Source of the DNA: Planctomycetota bacterium
Lineage (GTDB): Bacteria > Planctomycetota > UBA1135 > UBA2386
NCBI GenBank assembly: GCA_947444055.1
Contig: CANEYR010000002.1
Location: 62,001-126,000 of the forward strand
Reading direction: 5' to 3'
DNA length: 64,000 nucleotides
The notes below the pieces were generated by a model. The model did not search any database. It was given only the letters and a program-made list of their open reading frames with translations, and was not told the origin of the DNA. Positions 32,795 through 42,423 of the stretch are shown piece after piece; positions within the stretch are counted from its first letter, which is position 1; the number at the start of each line of letters is the position of its first letter. The translations under genes were made by a program, and so were the position numbers.

Positions 32795-33265
32795 GTGGCC
32801 GAACCTGCGACCATTTCCCGAGACGACGTCGTGCGCCTGGTGCAGCGGCACCAAGTGCAGGTGTGGCGCTACGTGCGCTTCCTTGGCGCCTCGGCAGAAC
32901 TGGCGGACGATCTCGTGCAAGAGACGTTCTTGCAGTTGTTGCGGGCGCCGTTCGCGGAGCGCTCGGAGGCCGCGACCGTCACCTGGCTGCGCATCGTGGC
33001 GCGCGGCCTCTACGTGCGGTCGTTCCGGCGGCAGCCGTTCCAACTCGCGGAACTCGACGACATCGAAGCGGCGTGGAATGGCTTTGCTGCCGACGATGGC
33101 GGCGAGCAGCGAGTCGCGCGCTTGCGTCGCTGTGTCGAGCAACTGACTGGCCGCGCCCGCGACGTCGTGCGTTGGCACTACGAGGAACGTTGTTCGCGCA
33201 CCAACATCGGCGAACGGCTCGGCATCGGCGAAGACGGCGTCGCACGCGCGAGCCGCGGCCCGTAG
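32795..33265 (+). CDS. ECF-type sigma-70 family factor, short C terminus
   Basis: About 156 residues. The sigma-2 region is clear (VVRLVQRHQVQVWRYVRFLG, then ADDLVQETFLQLLR), a short linker follows, and sigma-4 starts (LTGRARDVVRWHYEERCSRTNIGERLGIG). The reading frame stops at EDGVARASRGP, in the middle of the DNA-recognition helix, where relatives continue with about 15 further basic residues. A one-base shift near 33240 would continue as HARAAARRLRRS, which resembles that missing end, so a frameshift is possible. The start is probably GTG 32795; GTG 32780 is an alternative. It is divergent from the flagellin gene and sits 12 bp before the M14 peptidase gene. No anti-sigma gene is adjacent. 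Confidence 0.75.
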   Translation: MAEPATISRDDVVRLVQRHQVQVWRYVRFLGASAELADDLVQETFLQLLRAPFAERSEAATVTWLRIVARGLYVRSFRRQPFQLAELDDIEAAWNGFAADDGGEQRVARLRRCVEQLTGRARDVVRWHYEERCSRTNIGERLGIGEDGVARASRGP

Positions 33266-33277
33266 ATTGCGCCGCTC

Positions 33278-36040
33278 ATGCGCGCCATCGCTCCGTTCGT
33301 TCTCGCCAGCGCTGCGTCGCTCTTGGCGCAGGTTCCGGACCCGACCCCGTTGCCAAGCCAGCCGTTTGCGCCCGGGGTGACCTACGACGCGAAGATCCCT
33401 TCGCTCGACCAGGTCACCGGCCACGCCTGGGGTACCGAAGTCTCCGCGCACAGCGATGTCGAGAAGTACCTGGCAGCGCTCGCCGCGGCCGCTCCCGAGC
33501 GCGTGCGGCTGGTGCAGTACGGCGCCAGTTGGGAAGGCCGCAAGCTGTGGTACGCGATCGTTGGTTCGCCCGCCAACATCGAACGCTTGCCGACCATTCG
33601 CCAAGGCATGCAGCGCCTCGCCGATCCACGCGGGGCGGCGGATGCCGAGCTCGACGCCTTGCTGAAGGACTTGCCCGCGGTCGGCTGGCTCGCCAACTGC
33701 GTGCACGGCGATGAACCGTCGGGCACCGACGCCGCCTTGCTCGTGCTCTACCACTTGCTTGCCGCGCAGAACGATCCGGTCGCCACCAAGGTGTTGGCGG
33801 AATGTGTGGTGTTGGTCGATCCGTTGCAGAACCCCGACGGTCGCGATCGCTTCGTGCACAGCACGCGGGCGGCGCGCGGTCGCTGGGCGGATGCGACGCC
33901 GCTCGGGGCCGAACACAGCCAGCCGTGGCCTGGTGGGCGCGTCAACCACGCGCTGTTCGACATGAACCGCGATTGGTTCGCGATGTCGCAGCCAGAGACG
34001 CAGGCGCGCGTGCGCGCGTTCCTCGATTGGTGGCCGCTCGTCTATGTCGACTTGCACGAGATGGGTGGCAACTCGAGCTACTACTTCGCGCCGCCGGCCG
34101 CACCGGTGCATGCCGAGATCACCGTCGGCCAGCGGGAATGGCTGACGCGCTACGGCCAGAACAACGCGCGCTGGTTCGATCGCTTCGGCTTCGACTACTT
34201 CACGCGCGAGGCCTACGACAGCTTCTATCCAGGCTATGGCGAGGGGTGGCCGACCTTCCACGGCAGCATCGGCATGACCTTCGAGATGGCCAGCGCGCGC
34301 GGCCTCGTCTACCGCCGGCGCGACGACAGCTTGCTGTTCTATCGCGATGGTGTGCACCGACATTTCGTGGCGTCGATGGGCACGCTCGAGACGTTGGCGA
34401 ACGGTCGCGACGGGGCGTTGCGTTCGTTCTTGCAGCATCGGCGGGCTGGCATTGCCCGCGGCGAACGTGGCGCCGTGAAGGCGTGGGTGTTCCCGGATCG
34501 CGGCGACCGCACGCGGCTGTCGCGGCTGATGAACTTGCTGCTGGCGCAAGGCATCGAGGTGCATCGCGCGACGGGTGAGCTCACGAGTGCGCAGAGCCTG
34601 CCGCTGCTCGGCGGCGTCGCGAGTGCGCAGACGTTTCCGATCGGCAGCTACGTGGTGTCGGCGTCGCAACCGGCGAGCACGTTGGCGACGGTGTTGCTGC
34701 AGCCGCACTTCGAAATGGACCCGGCCTTCTTGACCGAGCAGAAGCGGCGCGAGGGCCGTCGCCGCGACACCGAGTTTTATGACCTGACGGCGTGGGCGTT
34801 GCCGTTGTTGTTCGGCGTCGATGCGTGGACCGCGGCCGAGTCTGTGCGCGGCGAATTGACGCTGCTGCGCGCGGGGGATGCCAACGCCAGTGCGGCGGCA
34901 CTGCGCGAACAGCCGCCGTTGGTTGCGTACGTGATGGCCTGGGGGCAGAACGGTGCCGCGGCGATGCTGGCGGAGTTGCTGCGGCTCGGCGTCAAGGCGC
35001 GTTGCATCGACAAGCCGTTCACGCTCGATGGCGTCAGCTACCCAGCCGGTTCGTTTGTCGTGAAGGTCAAAGATCAGCCAACCGACTTGCATGCGCGTCT
35101 GCGCGACTTGGCGAAGGCGCACGGTGTCACGCCGTACTGCGCGGACAGCTCGTGGGTGGAGTCGGGGCCGAACTTCGGCACCAATGAGGGGCTGACGCTG
35201 AAGTTGCCGCGCGTGGCCATGGCGTGGGACCGGCCGGTGTCGGCCAACTCGGCGGGCTGGGTGCGCTTCCTGCTTGAGCAGCGCTACGGCATTCCGGTCT
35301 CGCCGCTGCGCACGCACGAACTCACGCGGGTGGATCTCGATCGCTTTACGGTGCTCGTGTTGCCAGAAGGCGGCGGCTACGCGAACGTGCTCGGCAAGGC
35401 GGGAGCAGAGGCGATCAAGGGCTTCGTCGAACGCGGTGGGGTGCTGATCACGCTCGGTTCGGCGTCGCGCTGGTTGATGGACAAGGACGTCGCGTTGTTG
35501 GCGAGCGAAGCGGAATCGCGGCAGAAGCCGAAGGGCGACGACAAGGACGCCAAGAAGGACGCGCCCGCCAAGGAAGGCGAGCCACCGGTCACGCCACCGA
35601 CGACGCCACCGGCGACGACCGATAAGACCGACAAACCGGAAAAGCCGTTCGACTACGACGCCGCGGTGCGCCCGGAGAAGGAATCACCCGCGAGCACCCC
35701 GGGCGCCATTCTCGCCGTGACGATCGACCGCGACCACTGGCTTGGCTTTGGCTACCAAGGCTCCGCGAGCGTCGTGCACGACAGCTCCAACATCTTCACG
35801 CCGGTCAAACTCGACCGCGGCACCAACGTCGCGATCTACGAGAAGGGCGAGCAGTTGCTGCGGGCGGGGTTCGTGTGGGACGAGAGCAAGCGGCAGTTGC
35901 CGCAGAAGGCCTACCTCGTGCACCAGCCGCATGGACAAGGCCACGTCGTCGCCTTCGCCGAGGATCCGAATGTGCGCGGCTTCGCCGATGGACTCAACCT
36001 GCTGCTGCTCAACGCCGTGTTGCTGACGGCGGGGCGATGA
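33278..36040 (+). CDS. secreted zinc carboxypeptidase, M14 family
   Basis: A 920-residue exported M14 peptidase. After the signal peptide (MRAIAPFVLASAASLLAQ) the catalytic domain has the zinc ligands His143 and Glu146 (HGDEPSG) and His260 (VYVDLHEMGG). NPDGRD (185-190) and DMNRDWF (228-234) are typical of this family. A catalytic Glu is probably within TFEMASARG (about 335-343). The long C-terminal half (about 400-920) includes a non-catalytic glutamine-amidotransferase-like fold (VLVLPEGGGYANVLG) and a Lys/Pro-rich linker (about 745-800). It likely degrades peptides in the periplasm or outside. It follows the sigma factor gene by 12 bp, so the two may be co-transcribed. Confidence 0.9.
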   Translation: MRAIAPFVLASAASLLAQVPDPTPLPSQPFAPGVTYDAKIPSLDQVTGHAWGTEVSAHSDVEKYLAALAAAAPERVRLVQYGASWEGRKLWYAIVGSPANIERLPTIRQGMQRLADPRGAADAELDALLKDLPAVGWLANCVHGDEPSGTDAALLVLYHLLAAQNDPVATKVLAECVVLVDPLQNPDGRDRFVHSTRAARGRWADATPLGAEHSQPWPGGRVNHALFDMNRDWFAMSQPETQARVRAFLDWWPLVYVDLHEMGGNSSYYFAPPAAPVHAEITVGQREWLTRYGQNNARWFDRFGFDYFTREAYDSFYPGYGEGWPTFHGSIGMTFEMASARGLVYRRRDDSLLFYRDGVHRHFVASMGTLETLANGRDGALRSFLQHRRAGIARGERGAVKAWVFPDRGDRTRLSRLMNLLLAQGIEVHRATGELTSAQSLPLLGGVASAQTFPIGSYVVSASQPASTLATVLLQPHFEMDPAFLTEQKRREGRRRDTEFYDLTAWALPLLFGVDAWTAAESVRGELTLLRAGDANASAAALREQPPLVAYVMAWGQNGAAAMLAELLRLGVKARCIDKPFTLDGVSYPAGSFVVKVKDQPTDLHARLRDLAKAHGVTPYCADSSWVESGPNFGTNEGLTLKLPRVAMAWDRPVSANSAGWVRFLLEQRYGIPVSPLRTHELTRVDLDRFTVLVLPEGGGYANVLGKAGAEAIKGFVERGGVLITLGSASRWLMDKDVALLASEAESRQKPKGDDKDAKKDAPAKEGEPPVTPPTTPPATTDKTDKPEKPFDYDAAVRPEKESPASTPGAILAVTIDRDHWLGFGYQGSASVVHDSSNIFTPVKLDRGTNVAIYEKGEQLLRAGFVWDESKRQLPQKAYLVHQPHGQGHVVAFAEDPNVRGFADGLNLLLLNAVLLTAGR

Positions 36041-36050
36041 TGAGGGCTTA

Positions 36051-36064
36051 GCGCGCTAGCGCGC
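36051..36064. terminator. palindrome between convergent genes
   Basis: GCGCGCTAGCGCGC, a perfect 14-bp palindrome at the shared 3' end of the M14 gene and the PilX-like gene, covering the stop codon of the latter. As RNA it could fold only with a tiny loop, so its role as a terminator is doubtful. Confidence 0.3.
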
Positions 36065-37282
36065 CAAGCGCGGCAGCAGGGTGGTGTTGCCCGAACGGTA
36101 GTTGCCGAGGCGAGTCATCAAGGTGTTGAGGATGTCTTCGTCGAAGTTGACGGTCGCGTAGTCCGAGGCTCCCTGCACGGTCATGTTGCCCGTGCAGATG
36201 ACCGAGCCGTTGATCTCGGACGGCGCCCGCATCGTGAAGTTGCCATCGACGTAGAGCAGCCCCGAGAAATTGGAGTTGTTGCCGGGGCTCAAGACCAAGT
36301 TGCCGCGCACGACCACGATGCCGGTGCCGAGCAGCGGTCGGTCATCGTCGAGGTTGAGGGTGCCGACGTCGACGACGACGAGGCCCATGTCCGGCACTGG
36401 GCTTGGGAAGTCCGCTTCGTCAGTGACCACCAAGGTCGCCATCGACTGCAGTTCGGCAAAGCTGACACCGAACACGGCTTCGTAGCTGTCGTCGTAGGTG
36501 CCGACTGGCGCCGTTCCCAAGCGCGGCGTCCCGGTGACGCGGTTGGCGCCCGCTGGCCCGGTGGTGGGCGTCCCGGTGCCAATTGGGTAGTAGATCCCGG
36601 TGCCGGTGCCCCCGTTGATGCGACCATTGGTGTTGATGTGCAGGGAGTTGCCGTCGCCGACGTTGACGGCGGCGTTGCCGGGCAAGCCGATCACCATGCG
36701 GCGGCATTCATTGACCGCGACTTGCGAGGCGATCACCGAGTTCGGCGCCACGTTGAAGGCGACGGTGGGGTCAATGCGGTTGTAGATGTAGCCGACGCTG
36801 CGCAGTTGCCAGATGGTGCCGGGGCTCGTTTGCGCGCGCGCGGCCGAGATGTCGCCGCATTCGTATTGCAGGCGCCAGGCCAATCGCGCCGCGTCCGGAT
36901 CCGCGCCCCATTCCTTCCACACTTCGTAGCGGGCGTAGATCTTGCCGGTGATCTTGAACTCGCGCACGAGCCCGATGTCCGGGGCGATGGTGTCGAGCAC
37001 CTGTGGCGAAGCCGCGGTGTCCAGCAGTGGGCCGAAGGCCAACACCGGCTGCGAGGTCTGCCGCCGCATCCAGCTAAGTGCTTCCGTCAGTCCAGAGCGC
37101 GCCACCTGCATCGCCTGGCTCTTGCTGGCCCAGCTGGTGCGGTTCTTCGTGATGTGCGCCTTGAGCAGGAGGGAGCCCGTCAGCGTGATGCCGCTGACGA
37201 TCACCGTGAACAGCAACGCCAAGATAAGGGCGACGCCGCGTTCTTCCTGACGAGCAACGACCGCCGTGCGAGGATGGTCCAT
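36056..37282 (-). CDS. PilX-like prepilin-type protein with a polymer-forming C-terminal domain
   Basis: A 408-residue protein. The N terminus MDHPRTAVVARQEERGVALILALLF leads into a single hydrophobic helix (about 16-40, ALILALLFTVIVSGITLTG), as in PilX or minor pilins of type IV pilus and secretion systems. Beyond it are a helical stretch (QAMQVARSGLTEALSWMRR), a beta-rich domain with many Gly/Thr (about 210-290), and an end made of strands NLDDDRPLLGTGIVVVRGNLVL and SGLLYVDGNFTM. That end resembles repeats of polymer-forming proteins. The start is ATG at 37282. It is divergent from a HEAT-VWA gene, and pilus VWA proteins often accompany PilX. The assembly system itself is not in the window. 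Confidence 0.68.
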   Translation of the reverse strand: MDHPRTAVVARQEERGVALILALLFTVIVSGITLTGSLLLKAHITKNRTSWASKSQAMQVARSGLTEALSWMRRQTSQPVLAFGPLLDTAASPQVLDTIAPDIGLVREFKITGKIYARYEVWKEWGADPDAARLAWRLQYECGDISAARAQTSPGTIWQLRSVGYIYNRIDPTVAFNVAPNSVIASQVAVNECRRMVIGLPGNAAVNVGDGNSLHINTNGRINGGTGTGIYYPIGTGTPTTGPAGANRVTGTPRLGTAPVGTYDDSYEAVFGVSFAELQSMATLVVTDEADFPSPVPDMGLVVVDVGTLNLDDDRPLLGTGIVVVRGNLVLSPGNNSNFSGLLYVDGNFTMRAPSEINGSVICTGNMTVQGASDYATVNFDEDILNTLMTRLGNYRSGNTTLLPRLAR

Positions 37283-37456
37283 GACAGACGACTCTCGGCA
37301 GAATGGGGGGGTGGCCTGAAGGGGCTCGGCTCGAATTGAGACTGGGGCAGCGGCGGCGCCGCGCTTGACGCCATTCCTGCTCGCTTCGACGATCCCCGGT
37401 CGCGCCGGTGCCAAGCCCAAAGCCCCGGCCGTTGCCCCGCAACTCCAAGGTGCTCT

Positions 37457-39589
37457 GTGTCGATGCTCCGTCGTCTGCTACTCGCGTTCCTGTTCGCGTC
37501 CGTGCTGCCGGCCCAAGCTGGCGTCACCGCCTGGATCCAAGAGTTGTTGCGCACCAAGGACGACGCCGACATCGCCTTGGTTGACAAGATCGCAGGCGTG
37601 CGCACGCGCGAAGCGGCGGACGGGCTGATCAAGGCTCACGATGCAGTGAGCACGCTGCTGTTCCGCCGCGAGATCGTGCGCGGTCTGCTGCAGCTGACGA
37701 CGACCAAAGAGACCGAACAACCGGTGCTGCAGAAGTTGGCGACCTTGGCGGGCGATCCGGAAGCCGACGAAGCAGTGCGCGGGCTCGCGCTCACGGGGCT
37801 CAGCCAATCGGCGACCATCGGTCACGCCTTGCTGCGCAAGATCGTCGAGGGCGAGGCGCCGGACACTCTGCGCGAGCCGGCCATGCGCGAGCACATCAAG
37901 GGCGCGACGGCGGACGACGCCGCCTGGTATCGCCATCTGTGGAACGTCAAGCAGGAGCAGCGCAAGGACAGCAAGGGCAACTTGGTCGCGCTGGAGTTCA
38001 ACACCATCCGCCTGCTCGCGGTGCAGGCCCTGCTGCCGTTCGTCGGTGAGGACGAAGTGGTCGAAGGCATCAAGCGCGAAGTCGATCCCAAGATCCGTCG
38101 CGCCGCGTTGACCTTCATGCACAAGCAGACCATGAACAAGGCGGCCGAGATGGCTGAGTGGTTGCTCGATCGCACCGAGTTTCCTGGGGCGGATCGCGCC
38201 GAAGCAGCGCGCATCCTGGTCGATCGCATTGGCGTCAAGGCGGTGCCGACGTTCCTGGCGCTCGCGAAAAAGCGCGACGTGACGCCGGAGGACTTGCGCA
38301 CGCGCATGGCGGAGCTGATCGCGGGCATGGGGGACGACGCCACCGACAAGCGCATGGTCAAGTTGATCGGCAAGGGCAAGCCGCATGAGCAGGTGTTTGC
38401 GTTGCTGGCGACCGAGAAGGTGGTCGACCCCAAGATGCTCGCCACGATTCGCAAAGGCCTCGCCGACGAGTCTCTGGAGGTGCGACGGGCAACGGCGCGA
38501 GTGCTTGGCAGCCGCCGCGATCGCGACTCGCTGCCCGACCTGCGCGCCTTGCTGACCAAGAGCAAGAACTCCGACGATGCGCGCTTGGCGTTGGAGGCGA
38601 TCACCGCCATCGAAGGCATGGCCAGTGCTTGGCTGAAGGAATTGACGGCGTTCTGCACGCACACAGATCGCGAAGTGCGCAACGCGGCTGTCGCCGTGCT
38701 CGGCCAGTCGCGCGACAAGCGGCACATTGCTGCCATTCTGCAAGCGTTGGAACACGACGATTGGTCGACGCGGTTTGCCGCGATCGAGGCGATCGAAGCC
38801 ATCAAGGACAAGCAGTCGGTGCCGCAGCTGATTGCGCGCCTGGCGAGTGAGAAGGGGCGCATGAAGCGACGCCTCGCCGAGGCACTGTGGCAGTTGACGG
38901 CGCAGCCGTTCGACGACGATCCGGCGCGCTGGCAGACGTGGTGGACCGAAGCGGGCGAGAAGTTTGCGGTGGCCACCGAGAAGGAACTCGACAAGGCGGC
39001 GGCCGAGCGCGAACGCAAGCGGCTCTCGGCGCGCACCGTCACCCAGGCGAAGTTCTTCGGCATCAAGGTCGAGTCGCAGCGCGTCATCTTCATTCTCGAC
39101 GTGTCTGGTTCGATGCTGGACCCGATGTATGGCCGCTACGTCGGCAAGCGCGGCGCTGCCCGCATCGACGTCGCCAAGCAAGAGCTGGCGCAAGCGATCG
39201 CCAACCTCGAGCAGGGCACGTTGTTCAACATCTTCACGTTCTCGAGCGGCGTCGCGCGCTGGCAGAAGGAAGGCATCGGCGTCAATACCGCGCAGAGTCG
39301 GCAAGAGGCCTTGACGTGGGTGGAGCGCCTCGGTGCCACCGGCGCCACCAACCTCTATGACGCGGTCAAGCAAGCCTTCGACGACAAGGATGTCGACACG
39401 ATCTTCATCATGTCCGACGGCGAACCGACCAGTGGCGAAGTGATCGATCCGTTCCGCATCCGCGAAGACGTCGCGTTCTGGAACAAGCACCGCAAGGTGA
39501 TGCTGCACACCATCGCGATCGGCGGCAACTTAGAGGTGCTCGAGTGGTTGGCGAAGGACGCCGGCGGCAAGTACGTGCAGATGCGGTGA
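37457..39589 (+). CDS. secreted HEAT-repeat protein with von Willebrand A domain
   Basis: A 710-residue exported protein. A signal peptide (MLRRLLLAFLFASVLPAQA) is followed by about ten HEAT repeats (30-490; for example LEVRRATARVLGSRRDRDSLPDL and DREVRNAAVAVLGQSRDKRHI). A short helical link leads into a VWA domain with MIDAS motif DVSGS (Asp548). Further MIDAS residues are GATGATNLY and FIMSDGEPTSG. VWA domains bind ligands through a metal ion; HEAT repeats make protein contacts. The GTG at 37457 is used because AAGG at 37447-37450 lies 6 nt upstream; ATG 37463 is possible. It is divergent from the PilX-like gene. Exact function unknown. Confidence 0.85.
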   Translation: MSMLRRLLLAFLFASVLPAQAGVTAWIQELLRTKDDADIALVDKIAGVRTREAADGLIKAHDAVSTLLFRREIVRGLLQLTTTKETEQPVLQKLATLAGDPEADEAVRGLALTGLSQSATIGHALLRKIVEGEAPDTLREPAMREHIKGATADDAAWYRHLWNVKQEQRKDSKGNLVALEFNTIRLLAVQALLPFVGEDEVVEGIKREVDPKIRRAALTFMHKQTMNKAAEMAEWLLDRTEFPGADRAEAARILVDRIGVKAVPTFLALAKKRDVTPEDLRTRMAELIAGMGDDATDKRMVKLIGKGKPHEQVFALLATEKVVDPKMLATIRKGLADESLEVRRATARVLGSRRDRDSLPDLRALLTKSKNSDDARLALEAITAIEGMASAWLKELTAFCTHTDREVRNAAVAVLGQSRDKRHIAAILQALEHDDWSTRFAAIEAIEAIKDKQSVPQLIARLASEKGRMKRRLAEALWQLTAQPFDDDPARWQTWWTEAGEKFAVATEKELDKAAAERERKRLSARTVTQAKFFGIKVESQRVIFILDVSGSMLDPMYGRYVGKRGAARIDVAKQELAQAIANLEQGTLFNIFTFSSGVARWQKEGIGVNTAQSRQEALTWVERLGATGATNLYDAVKQAFDDKDVDTIFIMSDGEPTSGEVIDPFRIREDVAFWNKHRKVMLHTIAIGGNLEVLEWLAKDAGGKYVQMR

Positions 39590-39747
39590 GCCAGGGCCAG
39601 CCAGGGGGCCGCAGCTCGCGAGGAGTCCTTGCCGGGGCGGTTACGCATCGGCGGCTGGGTTGGCGCCAGAGATCCTCGGCGAACGCGCTGCGGGAGGGGC
39701 ATGCCCTCCGTAAGCTGCTCGCCCGTTCCGGCCTCTGATCGCAACCG

Positions 39748-42309
39748 ATGACCTCGATGTTCCGCGCCACCTTCCTTCTGCCTCTATTCGCCCTGCTGCT
39801 CGGTCTGCGGCCTGCCGCTGGCCAAGACGCCTTCGCCAAAGAAGAGCAGGATCTCGTTCGCCAATGCGTCAGCACGCTGTCGACCTTTGCCAGCGTGGCG
39901 AAGTCGCAGAAGGTCGGCCAGCGCGCCAAACAGGCCTACGACTTGGTGCTGCTGTACGACACCAACCAGCCGCAGGCGCGCAGCGAACTCGGCTACCGCA
40001 AGGAGAAGGACGTGTGGATCGCGATGCCGCCGGAGAAGCGGAAGAAGTGGGTCGACAAGGCCAACTACGAAGGCCGCTTCAAGGTGATGGACCAGTGGGC
40101 CATCACCTCGGTCAAGCTCGGCGAGCTGCACCGCAAGCTGGGGCTCAAGCAGAAGGAGGCGGGCAACGCCGTGCGCGCGACCTACCACTTGGAGAAGGCG
40201 ACCTACTACAACGCGATGGACAAGGAGGCGAACCTCGCCCTTGGCTACAAAGAAGGTCCGGGCTTCTTCGGCACCGACGAGCAGATCGTCTTCGCCAAGA
40301 AGATGAAAGAGATCGAGATGAAGGCGGTCGAGATCGCGCGCAAGGACTACCCGGTGACGGCGCTGCCGCTCGAACAGATGCCGGCGGAGTTGGCGGGGCT
40401 GAAGGACGTCATTCCCGATTGGATGAAGAAGCCCGACTTCAACATCTTCGGCGCCAAGTCGGCGAACTTCACGGTGTGGACGCGCGGCACGCAGGAAAAC
40501 GCGGACACGTCGGTCAAGTGGGGCGAGCGCGCGTTGGAGTTCGGCGTCTACCTGCTCGGCGATGAGATGGCGAAGAAGCTGCGGTTCGTGGAGCGCGCGA
40601 CGCGCACCTACGCGTGGCGCGGCTTCCTCTTCACGGGGCGCGAACGCGAAGAGTTCGTCAAAGCCAACGCCAATACGCACGACGGCGAGAAGATCGAAGA
40701 CGCGCTTCGCTTTACCAACACGACGTGGCGGGCGAAGGACGGCCTCGCGGTTGTCATGGTGGGCGGCTCGCCGCGGACTGTTCAAGACAGCATGATCGCC
40801 TTCGTGTTCTTCGATGGGTTGCTTGGCGGTCGCAACAACGGCATCGGGCAAGGCATCGTGCACGCGGTGACCTGGTACATGAAGGCCACCTCGATCTCAC
40901 GTTGGGGCGCCCTGCCCGAGGGCTCGCAAGAGGAGTCGCTCGCGCTGCCGGAGGGCACCAATTGGTGGATGCGCACGGTACGCGACCAAGCGATGTCGAA
41001 TCAGGATTGGCCGATGGTGCAGATTCCGCGCGAGAAGCTGTCGCGCTTCCGCAACGACTGCCGCCTGAAGTCCTGGAGCCTGATGACCTGGATGATGGCT
41101 GCGTATCCAGACAAGTGGCTCGAGTTCTTCCTCGCCCTGCCCGATGTCGACAAGAAGATGCCCGACCTCGAAGTGCTCGAGGCGACCGTGCAAAAGGTGT
41201 TCGGCAAGTCGGGCGAAGCCATCGACGCCGAGTGGCGCGAGTGGGGCCGCGGCGACTCGGGTGTGGCCTTCGGCACCGGCTATGGGCCGCCGCTGTCACC
41301 GGAACGGCCGAGCAAGGAAGAGCTAGCCGCGCTCGATCGCATCAACTCGGTGCGGCGCCAGCTGATTGGGTTCACCTGGCCCGCTGGTGGCAACATGACC
41401 GAAGGCGTCTTCGTGCCGCTCATGGAGTGTGAGATGGATGCCGAGACGTCGCTCGGTTGCGATCTGCACGCCAAGTACATCCTCAATCACCCGGACCTCG
41501 CCGAGAAACCAGGCCCCGAGATCCATGAAGAGGATCCGGCCCACGCCGATTTCACGCGGCGCGGCCAACAGGCTGGTCAGGGCAACATCATCACGGCGAC
41601 TGGCGAGCGCGGCACCGAGTTCGCCCGCGACTCGGTCGACGGCTGGATTGGCACGCCGTACCACCGCTTCCCCATGCTTGAGCACAACATCAAGCGGCTT
41701 GGCTACGCGTACCTCTTTGGCGACAAGACCGCCGACGGGGCGCCTTCCAACATGTCGGTGGGTGTGCTGGACATGGGTTCGCTCGAAGAGCCCTACGACC
41801 CTGGTTTGGCCCCGCGACTGGTGACGTGGCCGCCGCACAATCTGACCGGGGTGCCAACCAAGTTCCCTTCGCGCGAGAGCCCCAACCCGCTCGAAGACCA
41901 ACCCGAGAACGAGCAGGACGTCACCAAGTGTGGCTACACCGTGAGCCTGCAACTGCAGAACGAGATCGCCACCAACCTGGGCGAAGCATCGATCGCCTTG
42001 TGGGAAGCGAACCGCGGCGGCAAGCAGCCAGCCAAGAACATGTGCGCCAAGGGGCAGGAGGACTACACGGCGTGGTTGGCTCGCGGCAAGAAAGAGGTGC
42101 CGTGCTACGTGCACACACCCAAGGTTCCTCTCAACAAGAAGCGCGACATGCGGGACGTGCTGTTCCTGTTGCCGAAGGAGCCGCTCGAGCCGAACAAGCA
42201 CTACCAAGTGCGCACGCTCCTGCAGATCAGCGGGGCTGATCCGCTCTGGTTCTTCTGGGAGTTCACCACCGGCGGTTCGGCGCACGATCTGAAGTTGAAG
42301 GAGAAGTAG
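39748..42309 (+). CDS. secreted peptidase-MA-like protein fused to a CAP (SCP/PR1) domain
   Basis: An 853-residue exported protein (signal MFRATFLLPLFALLLGLRPAAG). The first 510 residues form an alpha-helical region with a tetratricopeptide-like part and an MA-like peptidase fold. It lacks an HExxH motif: the corresponding helix reads GIGQGIVHAVTWYM. From about 520 to 660 there is a CAP domain (LDRINSVRRQLIG, then CDLHAKYILNHPDL, HADFTRRGQQAGQGNII, FARDSVDGWIGTPYHRFPML). CAP domains bind sterols or lipids or cut peptides. The last 190 residues are beta-rich. The 486-residue protein of 49008-50468 matches its N-terminal part closely (NQDWPMVQIPREKL against NQDWPLAQVPREKL). The preceding 158-bp gap shows no clear promoter. 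Confidence 0.72.
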   Translation: MTSMFRATFLLPLFALLLGLRPAAGQDAFAKEEQDLVRQCVSTLSTFASVAKSQKVGQRAKQAYDLVLLYDTNQPQARSELGYRKEKDVWIAMPPEKRKKWVDKANYEGRFKVMDQWAITSVKLGELHRKLGLKQKEAGNAVRATYHLEKATYYNAMDKEANLALGYKEGPGFFGTDEQIVFAKKMKEIEMKAVEIARKDYPVTALPLEQMPAELAGLKDVIPDWMKKPDFNIFGAKSANFTVWTRGTQENADTSVKWGERALEFGVYLLGDEMAKKLRFVERATRTYAWRGFLFTGREREEFVKANANTHDGEKIEDALRFTNTTWRAKDGLAVVMVGGSPRTVQDSMIAFVFFDGLLGGRNNGIGQGIVHAVTWYMKATSISRWGALPEGSQEESLALPEGTNWWMRTVRDQAMSNQDWPMVQIPREKLSRFRNDCRLKSWSLMTWMMAAYPDKWLEFFLALPDVDKKMPDLEVLEATVQKVFGKSGEAIDAEWREWGRGDSGVAFGTGYGPPLSPERPSKEELAALDRINSVRRQLIGFTWPAGGNMTEGVFVPLMECEMDAETSLGCDLHAKYILNHPDLAEKPGPEIHEEDPAHADFTRRGQQAGQGNIITATGERGTEFARDSVDGWIGTPYHRFPMLEHNIKRLGYAYLFGDKTADGAPSNMSVGVLDMGSLEEPYDPGLAPRLVTWPPHNLTGVPTKFPSRESPNPLEDQPENEQDVTKCGYTVSLQLQNEIATNLGEASIALWEANRGGKQPAKNMCAKGQEDYTAWLARGKKEVPCYVHTPKVPLNKKRDMRDVLFLLPKEPLEPNKHYQVRTLLQISGADPLWFFWEFTTGGSAHDLKLKEK

Positions 42310-42423
42310 CGGCCGCGGCTGGCGTCGCCTGGACCGCCGCCGCCCTTGCATCGCAGAGGCACCGCACCACAATCTCCCGCCTTCCAAACGCGGCCGACCT
42401 TCACACGGCTGCCCCCAAGACTC

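Noticed and set aside
32623-32814. Longer N terminus for the flagellin
   Set aside because: The added part is very basic and unlike flagellin ends; ATG 32622 has a good ribosome site and the canonical flagellin start.
36051-36064. Palindrome GCGCGCTAGCGCGC as a highly iterated genomic element
   Set aside because: Only one full copy is seen; other GCTAGC sites in the window lack the flanking arms.
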